Source of the DNA: Plecoglossus altivelis
Lineage: Eukaryota; Chordata; Actinopteri; Osmeriformes; Plecoglossidae
DNA length: 64,000 nt
Direction: 5' to 3'
Assembly (NCBI GenBank): GCA_036571765.1
Contig: BROE01000012.1
Coordinates: forward strand, 9,742,874 to 9,806,873
Shown here: positions 25,801-38,207 of the stretch, in pieces
Layout: each line of letters opens with the position of its first letter
Position numbering within the stretch: the first letter of the stretch is position 1
The notes under the pieces: generated by a model
Database searches by the model: none
What the model was told of the DNA's origin: nothing
What the model saw: only the letters and a program-made list of their open reading frames with translations
Made by a program: the position numbers and the translations under genes

Positions 25801-28483
25801 GAGGACCATAAAGACATGCTTGTTTAGAGAGCCGGGAGGAGGAGGAGGAGGAGGAGGAGAGAAAGAAAGGTGATAAAGAGTCTTTCCTCACGGGGGGAGA
25901 GAAGGGAAGGACAGCGGACAGAGAGATTGTTATTTAGAAGGATGGAGAGAGGTGGACAGGAAACCAAGGAGGAGTGGCAGAGATTAGCGAGAGTGGTAGT
26001 TTAGGGAGGTTAAGGGGAGGAGAAAGGGAGGGAATGGGAGAGGAAGACAGGTGGTTTAGTAATGATAGGGATGTCATGGATGAGAGGTGAGGATGAGAGA
26101 AATAGGAGAAGGATGGAAGAAAAATGGTTTCTCTAAAAGAGGGAGAGAGAGCAAGACAGAGAATCTAAAGTGGGCATCTTTCTACAGCAAAGAAACTAAT
26201 GGGACCATTGGGCCGAGAAGAGCCAGATAGCATGCATTATTTAAACTGGCTTCTAGACACACACAAGCACACTGACATACACAGTGTCACACAGTGACTA
26301 ACTTAATATGCAATGACACGCCCACACAAAAATATGGTCTCATACTGCCCTCTCTTGGCCATTTGTCCACATTGCAGCTGTTAACTGATAACCACCTTTC
26401 TCTGACCTGTCCCCTGTCTCTCGCAGGATGAGAAGAACCAGCTTATGACCACCAATGTCTGGCTGTGGCAGGTAAGAAATGTATCACTGTTCAATTTGTT
26501 TGTCTTATCCATGATTTAGTTCAACCATAAGCTATTATGAGTAGTTTCATTTTATGAACATGTTTCCTGTTGTACTGTATTGTTTTATCTGGGTGTCACA
26601 TATGTGGTTGTTTTGTGGTTGTTTTGTGATTGCAGGAGTGGGTGGATGTAAAGCTGAAATGGGACCCAGATAACTATGGAGGAATCACTTCCATCAGAGT
26701 TCCCTCTGAGACAATATGGCTGCCGGACATCGTCCTGTATGAAAAGTATGTTCCATACCTAGTAACGACAGACTTAGTATTTACTAATAGATCACTTGAT
26801 ACCATACCCCTCCATATGTACTGTTCGTATCCATAAAGTAAAGCATCTGCCAAATACATTACTGATTCTTACAGTAGTAGTATTTAGTTCTGTGTGTGAG
26901 GCCCATGGTTTGGTATAACTGGCTTCAAATGCAACCAACTACATTTTCAGTTTCCAAACCAACATTTCCTCTCCTTGCCTGATCACCCCCACTACCCTCT
27001 TCCCTCGCTCTCTTCCCTGACTCTGCACCCCACCCCCCTAACCCAACCAACTAGTGCTGACGGCCGGTTCGAGGGCTCGCTAATGACCAAGGCCATCGTG
27101 CGCTCGGACGGCACCATCGTGTGGCGCCCGCCGGCCAGTTACAAGTCCTCCTGCACCATGGACGTCACCTTCTTCCCCTTCGACCGGCAGAACTGCCCCA
27201 TGAAGTTCGGCTCCTGGACCTACGATGGGAACATGGTGGACCTGGTCCTCATCGACCACTACGTGGATCGCAAGGACTTCTTCGACAACGGCGAGTGGCA
27301 GATCCTCAACGCCACTGGCATGACGGGCAGCCGGCACGACGGCGTGTATTGGTACCCGTTCGTGACGTACTCCTTCATCCTGAAGAGGCTCCCGCTCTTC
27401 TACACACTCTTCCTCATCATCCCCTGCCTGGGCCTGTCGTTCCTCACCGTGCTCGTGTTCTACCTGCCGTCGGACGAGGGCGAGAAGCTGTCTCTGTCCA
27501 CCTCCGTCCTGGTGTCGCTCACCGTCTTCCTGCTCGTCATAGAGGAGATCATCCCGTCGTCCTCCAAGGTCATCCCGCTCATCGGCGAGTACCTGCTCTT
27601 CATCATGATCTTCGTCACCTTCTCCATCATCGTCACCGTGTTCGTCATCAACGTGCACCACCGCTCGTCCGCCACCTACCACCCCATGGCCCCCTGGGTA
27701 AAGACTCTGTTCCTCCAGAGGCTACCCAGACTGCTTTGCATGAGAGGGCACACAGACAGGTAACTGCATTAAAACAACTAAAAGTATGAGTATAGAAAGA
27801 TTTCTTCAAGAAATCAAGTATTGAATCGAAGATCATGAATGCCTTTGTTCATCTCAACTGAGGTCATGTTTGTTGCCAGGTACCACTATCCAGACATAGA
27901 GCTGCGTAGCCCTGAGTTGAAGCCCCGTGGAGCTCCTGGGAAGAGGGGGGCGTCAGGCCAGGGCCAAAGCCAACAGCGGGGACCTGGCCCTGGGAAGGAA
28001 GATGAGAATCACGCCTGGCTGGCCATGTTGGAGAAAGCCACTAACTCTGTCCGCTACATCAGCCGGCACATTAAGAAGGAGCATTTCATCAGAGAGGTGT
28101 GTGTGTATGAGAGGAGTAAAGTATCCTATGTTTCTATTCCACCATCTGTTTGTCTACCTTTCAACCCCCATCTTTTCTGTTTGCTCTGTGATCTATTACT
28201 GCTTTTGTTTGACCTCTTTTCTCTTGCCCTCCCTCCCTCCCCCTCTCTCTCCTTCCTTCCCTCACTGCCTGTCCTCTGTTTCCCCCCTCCCTCCCTCCCT
28301 CCCTTCCTCTGTCCCTCCCCCTCTCTCTCCTTCCTTCCCTCACTCCAGGTGGTCCAGGATTGGAAGTTCGTAGCCCAGGTGTTGGACCGAATCTTTTTGT
28401 GGGCCTTCCTGACTGTGTCCATCCTGGGCACCATTCTCATCTTCACTCCAGCACTGCAGATGTACCTGAGCACTCCGCCCTAG
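21855..28483 (+). CDS. chrnb3: Neuronal nicotinic acetylcholine receptor subunit beta-3
   Basis: Accessory subunit of pentameric acetylcholine-gated cation channels, known to co-assemble with alpha-6. Exons: 21855-21915, 25390-25541, 26427-26471, 26636-26745, 27055-27759, 27880-28096, 28349-28483 (stop TAG). Phases agree and give 474 residues, close to the usual size. Exon 1 encodes a signal peptide (MKFTIILVCVSFAIGDA) and the ATG has A at -3. The Cys loop is Cys156-Cys170. The alpha-type vicinal cysteine pair is absent (GVYWYPFV instead), which separates it from the close paralogue alpha-5. M2 is LSLSTSVLVSLTVFLLVIEE, with the Val at the 9' pore position that is typical of beta-3 where other subunits have Leu. 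M1, M3 and M4 are intact; M4 follows VVQDWKFVAQVLDR. The M3-M4 loop carries a Gly/Pro/Gln-rich insert. The human large exon is cut here by a 120-bp intron (27760-27879) just after M3. Confidence 0.96.
21916..25389 (+). other. chrnb3 intron 1
   Basis: A 3.5 kb intron with no other supportable exon. It holds CA microsatellites (about 22843-22893 and 23646-23728), a short GT run (about 24128-24148) and pyrimidine-rich stretches (about 24290-24500). The acceptor CTCCCCCAG is at 25381-25389. Confidence 0.8.
22843..22893. repeat. (CA)n microsatellite
   Basis: A GCGCGCGCA lead-in followed by CA dinucleotides with one CT interruption, in chrnb3 intron 1. Confidence 0.95.
25542..26426 (+). other. chrnb3 intron 2
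   Basis: An 885-bp intron. A GAGAGCTGTCCATGGTG phrase occurs twice (near 25605 and 25707), suggesting a small diverged internal duplication. Downstream is a purine-rich stretch with a GGA run (about 25835-25860). Nothing coding is supported. Confidence 0.7.
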
Positions 28484-29764
28484 ACACACACACACATGCC
28501 GCCACAAACACACACATGCACTCGCAAACACACATTCCCTCGCAAACACACACACACACACACCCTTGCAAACTCACACACACACACACTTAACCTAGCC
28601 CTGCGAGGACACCACAGTAGCTACTTCAATCCTAAAGCTGTATCCCCCCTCTCCGGACCACCACCTCTCCTTAGTCTCTGAAACAGATGGCAGCAAATGT
28701 CTTACTCAAGTAGTGATGTTTCCGAATCATCTCTTTTGAACATGTACTTGTCTATACAACTTATACCTGCACACACATTTACTGTTCAACTGTATAATCT
28801 ACTGAGATTGGGCCAAAAGGCTTGATTTGTAACCTCCAATATCAAGCAGTGTAAGATCAATGCACATGGAGATAGAAGCAATAACAAAGCCATGTATTGT
28901 CAGCCATATCATATCTGTATAAGATTTAAATGTTTACATCTTTACTTATGTTGGTTCAGCATAGGAATTTAGATATATAGCATCAACATCAATGTATTTA
29001 TGCACAATGTCATCGCAATGAACCACTCAAGTTGTAAGCTGTCTCACTTGTTCACTCCATCTTGTTTATGATATTGGTAATATGATTGACATTAAAATCT
29101 GATTAAAATAGGATGACCTTTTTCTATTGAATTTGTGCAGAATGCAATGTATGGTCAAAAGACAGTGACAGTAAGGACGGGTGTTGAAAAATGACGTGAT
29201 GTATTTTGTTGAAGTGCTGTGTATTTACCACAAGGTTGAAGCATTTCCCCAGAGATTTCCCAGTGACGCTATCCTGTCACAGTGTACATCCAGTCTACCG
29301 GCTGAAACCGCTAGACCACCGTAAGGGTGACAACACCTATTGTTTTCAGTTGTGTTCAAATACATTTGAGACGTTTCACACCACATCAAAATCATGCACC
29401 CACATTTTAAAATGACTATTCTGTGGGTTTACCTAAGTGTGCTCTTCTATTCTAAACCCAGTACAAGCTAACATTCCCTATAATGAGATCATCTCCACTA
29501 CTCTGACCCACATCTGGGGAACCCTGCCACTCCCCATGTCTCTTGTGTTCTCTCAGGCAAGATACTTTTCCACCTTCGGAATCTGTGTTTAAAAAGTCTG
29601 ATCTCACCCCTCCTCTCTATAATTTAGATCTACTGAGTATGTAGACAGATAGTCCGTGTGCTGCTTGCTAACGTCACGTCTGCAGACCATGCAGTTCTTA
29701 ATGTGAGCACATCGGGTAAGTGTACAACTGAAACACAACGCTTGAAACAAACATGTTGTTAAGC

Positions 29765-30766
29765 ATCCATTATCCAGACTGCCATGCTGCCTATACATAC
29801 CTCATCCAGACTGCCATGCTGCCTATGCATACCTCATCCAGACTGCCATGCTGCCTATGCATACCTTACCCAGACTGCCATGCTGCCTATGCATACCTCA
29901 TCCAGACTGCCATGCTACCTATGCATACCTCATCCAGACTGCCATGCTNNNNNNNNNNNNNNNNNNNNNNNNNNNNNNNNNNNNNNNNNNNNNNNNNNNN
30001 NNNNNNNNNNNNNNNNNNNNNNNNNNNNNNNNNNNNNNNNNNNNNNNNNNNNNNNNNNNNNNNNNNNNNNNNNNNNNNNNNNNNNNNNNNNNNNNNNNGT
30101 CTGATCTCAGCCCCGCCTGATCCTCTCCTATACAGATTTTAGGATCCTGCTAACCTCGAGCTTAATTTTTGCTGACAGATACTAGGTTTCCTTGTTGTGC
30201 TGCGTTGCTACCGTCAACGTCTGGCAGCCCATGCAGTTCTGTACTGTGAGCACATCGGTAAGTGTGACAGGACTGAACACAGACGCTTTGAAACAACATG
30301 GTTGTTAATGCAATCCATTATCCAGACTGCCATGCTGCCTATACATACCTGATCCAGACTGCCATGCTGCCTATACATACCTCATCCAGACTGCCATGCT
30401 GCCTATGCATACCTGATCCAGACTGCCATGCTGCCTATACATACCTCATCCAGACTGCCATGCTACCTATGCATACCTGATCCAGACTGCCATGCTGCCT
30501 ATGCATACCTCATCCAGACTGCCATGCTGCCTATACATACCTCATCCAGACTGCCATGCTGCCTATACATACCTCATCCAGACTGCCATGCTGCCTATGC
30601 ATACCTGATCCAGACTGCCATGCTGCCTATGCATACCTGATCCAGACTGCCATGCTGCCTATACATACCTGATCCAGACTGCCATGCTGCCTATGCATAC
30701 CTGATCCAGACTGCCATGCTACCTATGCATACCTTATCCAGACTGCCATGCTGCCTATGCATACCT
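29765..30766. repeat. 32-bp minisatellite interrupted by an assembly gap
   Basis: Units such as CCAGACTGCCATGCTGCCTA followed by TRCATACCTSAT repeat every 32 bp from about 29772 to the gap and again from about 30317 to 30766. Variants are G/A in TGC/TAC and CTC/CTG/CTT in the spacer. A 32-bp period moves through all three frames, so the repetitive open frames here are artefacts. Confidence 0.95.
29949..30098. other. Assembly gap (150 N) inside the minisatellite
   Basis: A run of N. The sequence to its right (30099-30316) re-reads the left flank (about 29598-29770) with many single-base insertions and deletions, so the gap is bordered by a probable false duplication. Confidence 0.98.
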
Positions 30767-32337
30767 TAAGAATACATCTTGTTAGAAAATCGATTGAGGT
30801 CACTTTAAAAGCTGAGATTTCATTAATGCATTTTATTGCGCTTGCTTAAGGCTACCGCACAATATGTGTGCCAACTTGCTGAATAACGAGAAGGTGCACC
30901 AAGAGCAAAGTTTAAAAGACGCCAACTCATCAAGTCATGTCATTAACGTGAGTTGTTCTGACCTCTGAAGTATGTGAGTTACTCGCGCTCTCGCGCACGT
31001 TCTTACTAATGCTCTCTCGCTCTCTTTTCCGCTCTCTCTCTCTCTCTCTCTCTCTCGCTCTGTGTCTTTGCTCTCTCTCCCCAGGCCAAAGGATGCTTAT
31101 GCGAGTTGACGGACGTCCGCCGGAACGCGCGCCAGATCCGACTGTAGAAAAGCCGTGCACTTTCTAAAATGCGTGGGATGTTCGCCCTCTGATGCTCCGA
31201 GACACAGAGTGCCCGACTTGTAAATGCGATTCACAAGGGGGAGCGGGTAAACAGTATTAGAGATGAAGATGTATAGAGCAGTGTTTGTGTGTGTGGGGAG
31301 ACGTCTCTTTGTGTGTGTGTTGTGTGTGTGGGGGGGGGGTCGTGGGGGGGGGAATTGTGGTGTGAGTGGTGTGTGTGTGTGTGTGTGTGTGGGGGGGGGG
31401 GGGGACCAATATGTAACCTTCAGTGTCACTTTCAATGCTGTCTAAACTACATTAACCACCAGCCCAACCCCACGTGCACCATTGCCTTCGTCTTCCCGAA
31501 CACTGTGCGAGCCATGGAAGACACTTAGCCTACCAACTATTGCCTAACTTTACACAGCGCAGCTTGTCTGTTGAAGCAATTAAATAATGTGAGGAGTTCC
31601 ATATAATGACCGACATAATTAATTACTTTTGATTTTAACTAGCTTACTTCGATTATGTTAAAACTATCTACCTTTCCACACGATAAGCGTGCCTGTCTAA
31701 TCTGCACGAATTAAATAAATTGATGTCCACATGACTAAATAGGCTATCCACAAAGTATCCAGGCATGTGCGTAAAGAATCGTGTAAACTTATGTTAGCTT
31801 CCCATTATAAGCTAAAAAAAAGCATCTTCAACATGTTTATCGTTCTTTCGGTTAATAATTTATGTGTTTCCCAAACAAAACCATTGCAGTTAAATTAAAA
31901 CGAATAGCCTACACTCTCGTGAACAGCGAGACTATTTCTGTTCTAACTACATTTGACAACCAAGACAATAGAAACCATCATTTATACTACAATGGAAAAA
32001 GTGTATTGCGACAAATAAACACGTTTAAATATCACACTCGATCGCAGTGCATGCAATTTGCATGACGCATGACGTGCGTTCATACAGGTGGTTGTCGCTG
32101 TAACCTCGGCACCGGCTTGGATTTGTCCAAATATACGGAGAACCTTTCGGAGACCATACAGGACAGAGCTCGTGAGCTTGTGGGAAAGACAAGCGAGTGT
32201 CTGATTACAAGTTGTAACATCGTGCGGATTGTGAACTCTAGGTGACAGAGACATAGGGAGTGAGAAGGGAATTGAGCATCTGCGGATTGCGCTCTCCAAC
32301 AAGACAAGAGAAGAGAGAACAAGTGAAGCGTGTGTGT

Positions 32338-32346
32338 ATGTGTGGA

Positions 32347-32417
<71 letters not shown>

Positions 32418-32472
32418 AGGGATAGTCAAAAGAGGATACTCGTCAGTGCATTCTCTTCAAACCGAAGTTTGA
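32338..32472 (+). promoter_or_regulatory. Upstream ORF through a GA microsatellite, 5' of chrna8
   Basis: An ATG at 32338 opens a 44-codon frame that runs through the GA repeat (32347-32417), encodes an alternating Arg-Glu stretch and stops at TGA 32470-32472, 45 bases before the chrna8 start. The ORF is seen directly. Whether it is in the mature 5' UTR depends on the unknown transcription start. Any change in GA number that is not a multiple of three units would alter its reading frame. Confidence 0.5.
32347..32417. repeat. (GA)n microsatellite just upstream of chrna8
   Basis: About 35 GA units with a single AT interruption, 100 bp upstream of the chrna8 start codon, in the likely 5' UTR or core promoter. 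Confidence 0.97.
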
Positions 32473-32517
32473 TCGCCGCAAACTAAAAGGATTTGGGATT
32501 CTATAGCCGTGATTACA

Positions 32518-35500
32518 ATGCATCATCGGCGGCGTTTTGGATGTGTCCTCGTGTGGATTTACATGTGGTGGGGGCTCTGTTTCAAAGGTGGGTTTACGCA
32601 CTTATTTTGGCACTGTCGTTCATTCAATATCTGTCTGTCCACACAGAAACAAACTAATGATATGGGTGGATATGTGTCTACGTGTTCTTCCACAATCATG
32701 AATTATAACTTAAAATTGACATGCAGCATTGGTGTGAAGTGAAATAAAAAAGAGAACTGCCAATTCTCTGGCAAAGAACACTAAGTGAGCTGGCCAGAAG
32801 AAGCCCACTGCATAATATTATCATCATCATCATCATCATCATCATGCACTATGCTGCAGAACGCTGTGTGCATGTGTGTGATTTTTGTTGGTTGAGGAGT
32901 GTGGGAAAGACGTGTGTAAAAGAAGCAACGTGAGTAATGTCTGAGTAATTGTGTTTATGAAAAATAAAGTGTGTGTGACTGTGTGTGACCTCTTCAACAA
33001 ATACCCCAGGAACAGCTGGCGCATTTACGAAGGTGACACACAGGCACTCTGTAGAACCAATACACTGTGTGCACCCCCCCCCTCCTCCTCCTCACTCTTC
33101 ACCCACAGTAATCTTGGAATGCGGGATTGAGGAATTTGCTTCAGTATTATCCAGATGTTGATCAAGCCACAAGAGTTAAACCTTTAGACATGTTTGACCC
33201 AGAAGTTCAGATGTGAATTCATTTCATTCTGTGACTTGATGGGTTTAGGCATCATTTACTATTCAAAAAGTGGTTAAAAGGTCATTCCAAGGTTGTAAAA
33301 TGACCTTCAACCCTCTGTCAGATGGAGAAAACTGCAGTAGCAATCTACATTTAACATCCCTATATGGACTGAGCTAGTGAACTACCATTTTACACACAGC
33401 AACTGACAACCAAGACAGCCCACATTTCACATATCACATGTAACATATTGGATTCAGGGCATCTTAGTGAGAAACAATCTGTTCACGAAATCTGTTTACA
33501 AGACTTCCATCAAGATGAGCACTCGTAACATATGGCTTGGGATCAAATTAACAGTTCATTTTATGTAGACATTATTGTATTTCATTTTCAGCAGCTGAGA
33601 AGACTTTTTCTGTCATATCTAGCGAAACCCTTCGTCGTCCATCCTTACAAACTTAAGATGCCGGCCATGTTCAGTGGTCGATCTTTTGCTAGTTTGACGG
33701 ATAGAATCTGATTTCGCATGCCGATCCCAACATCAGCCTTTTGAACTGAACTCAATACATCATACAAACTCGTCAGTCACCATTATGGTGTTCGGCAGCC
33801 AATCCCCTATGGGTAGGTTATGGGGGCACGGGCATTTTAAGAATTGATGTCCCTCCCCAGACAAAGTCACTGCTGGGACTCAAACTTCTCGAAAGCGATG
33901 AGCCTGTAAAATGTAGGTTTCAGTTTTGAAAGTTGTTCCAAGGTTGTTGGATCAAGCTTATAGGTAACTGTGTTGATGAGCCAAGCCAAAAAGTCAGGAC
34001 CACTACCACACTCAGACCTTGTATCAACACTTTGGATGCTTGGGGACCGTTGGTTCTCCACCTCGCTCATGTTCTCCACCTCGCTCATGTTCTCCACCTC
34101 GCTCACGTTCTCTGCCGTGCTCATGTTCTCCACCTCGCTCACGTTCTCCACCTCGCTCACGTTCTCCACCTCGCTCATGCTCTCCACGTCGCTCATGTTC
34201 TCCACCTCGCTCACGTTCTCCACCTCGCTCACGTTCTCCACCTCGCTCACGTTCTCCACCTCGCTCATGTTCTCCACCTCGCTCACGTTCTCCACCTCGC
34301 TCACGTTCTCTGCCGTGCTCATGTTCTCCACCTCGCTCATGTTCTCCGCCTCGCTCATGTTCTCCGCCTCGCTCATGTTCTTCACCTCGCTCACGTTCTC
34401 CACCTCGCTCATGTTCTCCACCTCGCTCATGTTCTCCACGTCGCTCATGTTCTCCACCTCGTTCATGTTCTCCTGCAGGAGGAGCCTTCAAGGAATTCTT
34501 AAAAGCTTAAAACCTCCAGTGGTTTTTGGTCTTTATTGCTCTCCGTATCTCAGTGGGATGTAGATTCCCTTTTCGATGTGTGCTCCTCCTATCTCTGATT
34601 CAGTTTTATGAAGTATGTATAGAGTAAATATTGATCTTTAAAATATTTGCCCTTTTTCAGTTATTGCTTAGTCTATTTTTTAATATTGTTTGCTCGACTC
34701 AATGATCTGGCTGAGAGCCAAAGACAGATCAATATGTAATCTACTGCTATGGTGAATTCCCTTTGGCTGTTTCTGGGGGATGTTTCAATATTTTAATGGT
34801 TATTCGGAAATTAAATTCAAACAGATTAATTTAGATGTGTGGGCTAATTGGTTGGACACAAACAGACGTTTATATCAGGGATCAAAGTTTAGTTTAAATG
34901 CCCAATAATATATGTGAGATTAATGATAGGAGTACCATTGACAATCTACAATGAAAGTTCATGGCAAATGAGATTATCTTTCAAGGTGACACAAAATGAA
35001 GGTCCTGAACTTTTTTCTAGGATGCTCAACAAAGACCTTCCTTGGCTTCACACACCAAATTGTTGTTGCTGAGGGTGACAAGCTGACTGAGCTTGACCTT
35101 TGACCTTCTAAACCCCACAATGGAGTTCATTTAGGCAGGAAAACCCCAGATTAGTGAGAGTCTGGCACAGAGGTGAGGCTAACAGCTGCTTCCTGTCTGG
35201 ACCTATTTAACTTAGCTTGATGAGATGATGTGATGCATATGATTTTCAGTGATTAAATATTCATTATTCCGGAATGTTAGATAGCTGTTTTAGCTTAATT
35301 GTACTATATTGTAAATGGGTGAGGCAGTAAATCAATTGTTTACATTCCAGTGGTGACATCTAGCTTTTCCTTTATTTGTCCATTTCTGTGGCAGAAAAAA
35401 ATGAACAACACAGGTTTTATGAGTGGCGAACATGCAAAGAAATGTCACATTTCTGAGGGGTATGTGCCATGGAAAGAATAGAGTGATTATTTCAGAATAG

Positions 35501-37160
35501 TGTTTCCAAAGCATTGATTCAAAGCTGAGTTCTTTTTGCCTGTCTAGTTCTTCTGTTAGTTGATTCACACTTTGCAACCAGAGGTGTTCCAGACTGAATG
35601 TAGTCTATTTGCAGAGTGTATTGCTACCCTTGGTTATCATTGTTGATGACTGACAGACTGGTGGGAACGTCAAAAGAAAAAAAAAAGAATCACATTTACT
35701 CCATGACTCCCCTGTTGAATATGCATTGATAGCAACAGCATACAGTCTGTGAGCGTGTGTCTAAATTTAACTGCCTTTTGTTGATGCCACAATATAACAA
35801 GAAAACGGCTTTTGTTTTAGACTGATCTAACTGGAAGTTATCGATCAAACACATTTTCCCTCGAGGGTACACATGTAGAGCATAAAATGCATTTGGGAGG
35901 GGGGAGCTCAAGCAATGAAAGAGATTTATTGCAGCCATTTGTTTGTTTCTTTGGCTTTGGTGCTGCTTTGGCTGTTTCGGCCTCTGTGGTGAATAGCAGA
36001 GGGATGTCTAAGGCGGACTGACTCTTACCAGTCCAGGAAAGACAGGATCTCATCCATAAGAAAGCTGATGGAGGAGGAGGAGGAGGGAGAGTTGAAGGAG
36101 GAATCTCATATCAGGAGGAAGATGGGATGAAGAGGAAAGAGAAAAGAGGATGAAGATTCCATCCTATTAATCCCAATGGGTGCTCATCTCTGGTTCTCAG
36201 CTGTCACCAAGTCAAGCACAAGTGATTGTAATCCAGAGATTTCTGAAGCCTGTCTGACCTGCTTTAAGATTAGGATTTTTCGTCACACTGTGAAAGAGTT
36301 CTAAACAAATCCCATTAAGTGACTTAGCATGCAGAGAGCCCAGAGAACAGTCACTTTCTGTTTGGTTCCTGCCCATCTCTAAATCCTGTATAGATGTAAT
36401 AAATGCACAGCAATCATTTCACATTACAAATACAAATGGAAAACATTTTTCAAATAGGATGAGATCTATTGCTCAGACACACACACACGCACACACGCAC
36501 ACGCACATGCACACGCACAAACAACATTCACGCATCCGTTCCCAGTTGAATGTGAGCATGCAGCCGTGTGGGCTGATTTGTGATTATGAAAGGTAATGAG
36601 AAGCTTCCAGCACCAGGGAGTCCCCCTCACCTTCAGCCTGGTTCCTTTTACAAGCCTCTAAAAGTGTCTTGTCTCCACCGTGCTTTCTCTCACTCCCTAG
36701 ATTTCAGAACACGCTTCCTATCTCCCTCACACCCTTTCCTTTCTTCCCTCTTACACTCTCTCCCTCCCTCCACAGTCTCCATCTCTCTATCATTCTTGCT
36801 CTCTGTCCCTCACTCTCCTCACACATTATCACACTCTTGGAGCATGTAAATGAGTCAATGGGACTCACTCAATTGGACACCCCTCACCCCTGGGCTCTTA
36901 CAGCTGCACTAGGGTCAGTGAGTGATCCTCACACCCTTAGAGATCCCAGCTGTCCCTGAACACTTAAAACTGATCCAGGGTCCCTGTGACAGGTTGTCCA
37001 TCAAGCACATGGCAATTCCAGGCCTCTGTTGTAACAGAACCAACGCCAGCATCGTTTATTTTAGGCTTGTTAGCAAATTAGAGAACCATTAAGGTGTTGA
37101 GCACGTGCGCATTCCCTGTGCCAAATAATTACTTGAGTGTGTGCATCTGATTTAGGAGAG

Positions 37161-37196
<36 letters not shown>

Positions 37197-38160
37197 ACTC
37201 TCTTTCTGTCTCTCTCTCTCACCGGCGGATGAGGGGAATCACCTTTGTTGTCCTGGCTGGGCTGAGGATGGAATCGTAAAGTGATAGATGATTCTGTTGG
37301 GCAATGGTGGAGGATTCTGTCTAGTATATAGCATGTCTGGAAACTTTTCTAATTGAGAACACAGGTATTTTCACAAATGCCTGTTCCCTCTGTGTCTCTC
37401 GTGGGTGTGCATGAAGAAAAGAGAGAAGAAAAGAAGAGAATGAAAGAGTAAAAAGACAGAGCGGCTGGAGAGAATATGGGGCAGAGGTTTCTGTGAGGTT
37501 GGAATAAATAGATGAAAGCAGAGAAGCAAGGGGGAAAGAATTACGAGTTGAACATATATTATAATGCTTGAGGAATTCTTGTCCCGGTACTCCTGCATAT
37601 TCATTAGAACTTAATGACATGTTAAGTAGCCATTTTTCAAGTGGCTCATTGTTTTGTGTAAACCAGCTAATAACATATGTGCTAATGAATACAACAAGAG
37701 ACAGGGAAAGCATTGTTTCATAATTACAGGTCATGATGCTGGTATTATAACTTTGATAGCTTTCAGTGACAGATAATAATGTTAATTAAATTTCTTTATG
37801 TCAACACTGTTAGAGGATGATTGCGATTGATTCAAATATTCTACAGAGTTATGGGTCGACCGAAATTCCTTTTGTTATCAGTTCAAAACAGGGCATGTTG
37901 GGATATTTCATCTATAATTTGATTTCGACCTTCTTTCTTGCTGGATTTCTTGCTCTTTTCTTCTTACTATTTTGACTTTTTTCTCAATTTCCCGGTTTGG
38001 CCAGGTTGCCATGGTGGCGTGCACCAGAGGAAGCTGTACAGAGACCTGATGGTGAACTATAACCGCCTGGAGAGACCAGTACATAACGACTCTGCCCCAA
38101 TCCTGGTGGAGCTGGGCCTCACACTGTTGCAGATCATAGACGTGGTGAGTATGTGAGTGT

Positions 38161-38207
<47 letters not shown>

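Larger units (their letters stand above)
28484..32517. other. Intergenic region between chrnb3 and chrna8
   Basis: About 4 kb. The chrnb3 3' UTR probably begins with the CA-rich stretch to about 28590; ATTAAA signals at 29091-29096 and 29102-29107 are plausible poly(A) signals. Next come the 32-bp minisatellite with its N gap, a CT run (about 31034-31056), a GT/G-rich stretch (31286-31405), AT-rich sequence, and finally the chrna8 promoter/5' UTR. No additional gene is supported. Confidence 0.7.
32588..38004 (+). other. chrna8 intron 1
   Basis: A 5.4 kb intron between the signal-peptide exon and exon 2. It contains an ATC run (32820-32844), the 18-bp repeat block (34053-34466), a CA stretch (about 36477-36515), a CT run (about 37161-37192) and AT-rich unique sequence. 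An antisense open frame over the 18-bp repeats is described separately. Confidence 0.85.

Noticed and set aside
27080..27789. Long open frames on the - strand (200 codons) and in another + frame (222 codons) over the large chrnb3 exon
   Set aside because: They are shadows of a GC3-rich coding exon, His/Arg/Asp-rich and without family resemblance.
21855..28483. Calling the second gene chrna5
   Set aside because: Alpha-5 has a cysteine pair where this protein has GVYWYPF, and its M2 start differs (ICLCTS versus LSLSTS). Beta-3 fits throughout.
34019..34510. Ser/Pro/Arg-rich and His/Leu-rich + strand frames over the 18-bp repeats
   Set aside because: An 18-bp unit has no stop in several frames, so openness is automatic; no unique flanking sequence supports coding.
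36604..36625. Possible neuronal silencer (RE1-like) site in chrna8 intron 1
   Set aside because: Only the left half (CAGCACC) fits; the right half departs from the consensus at several positions.
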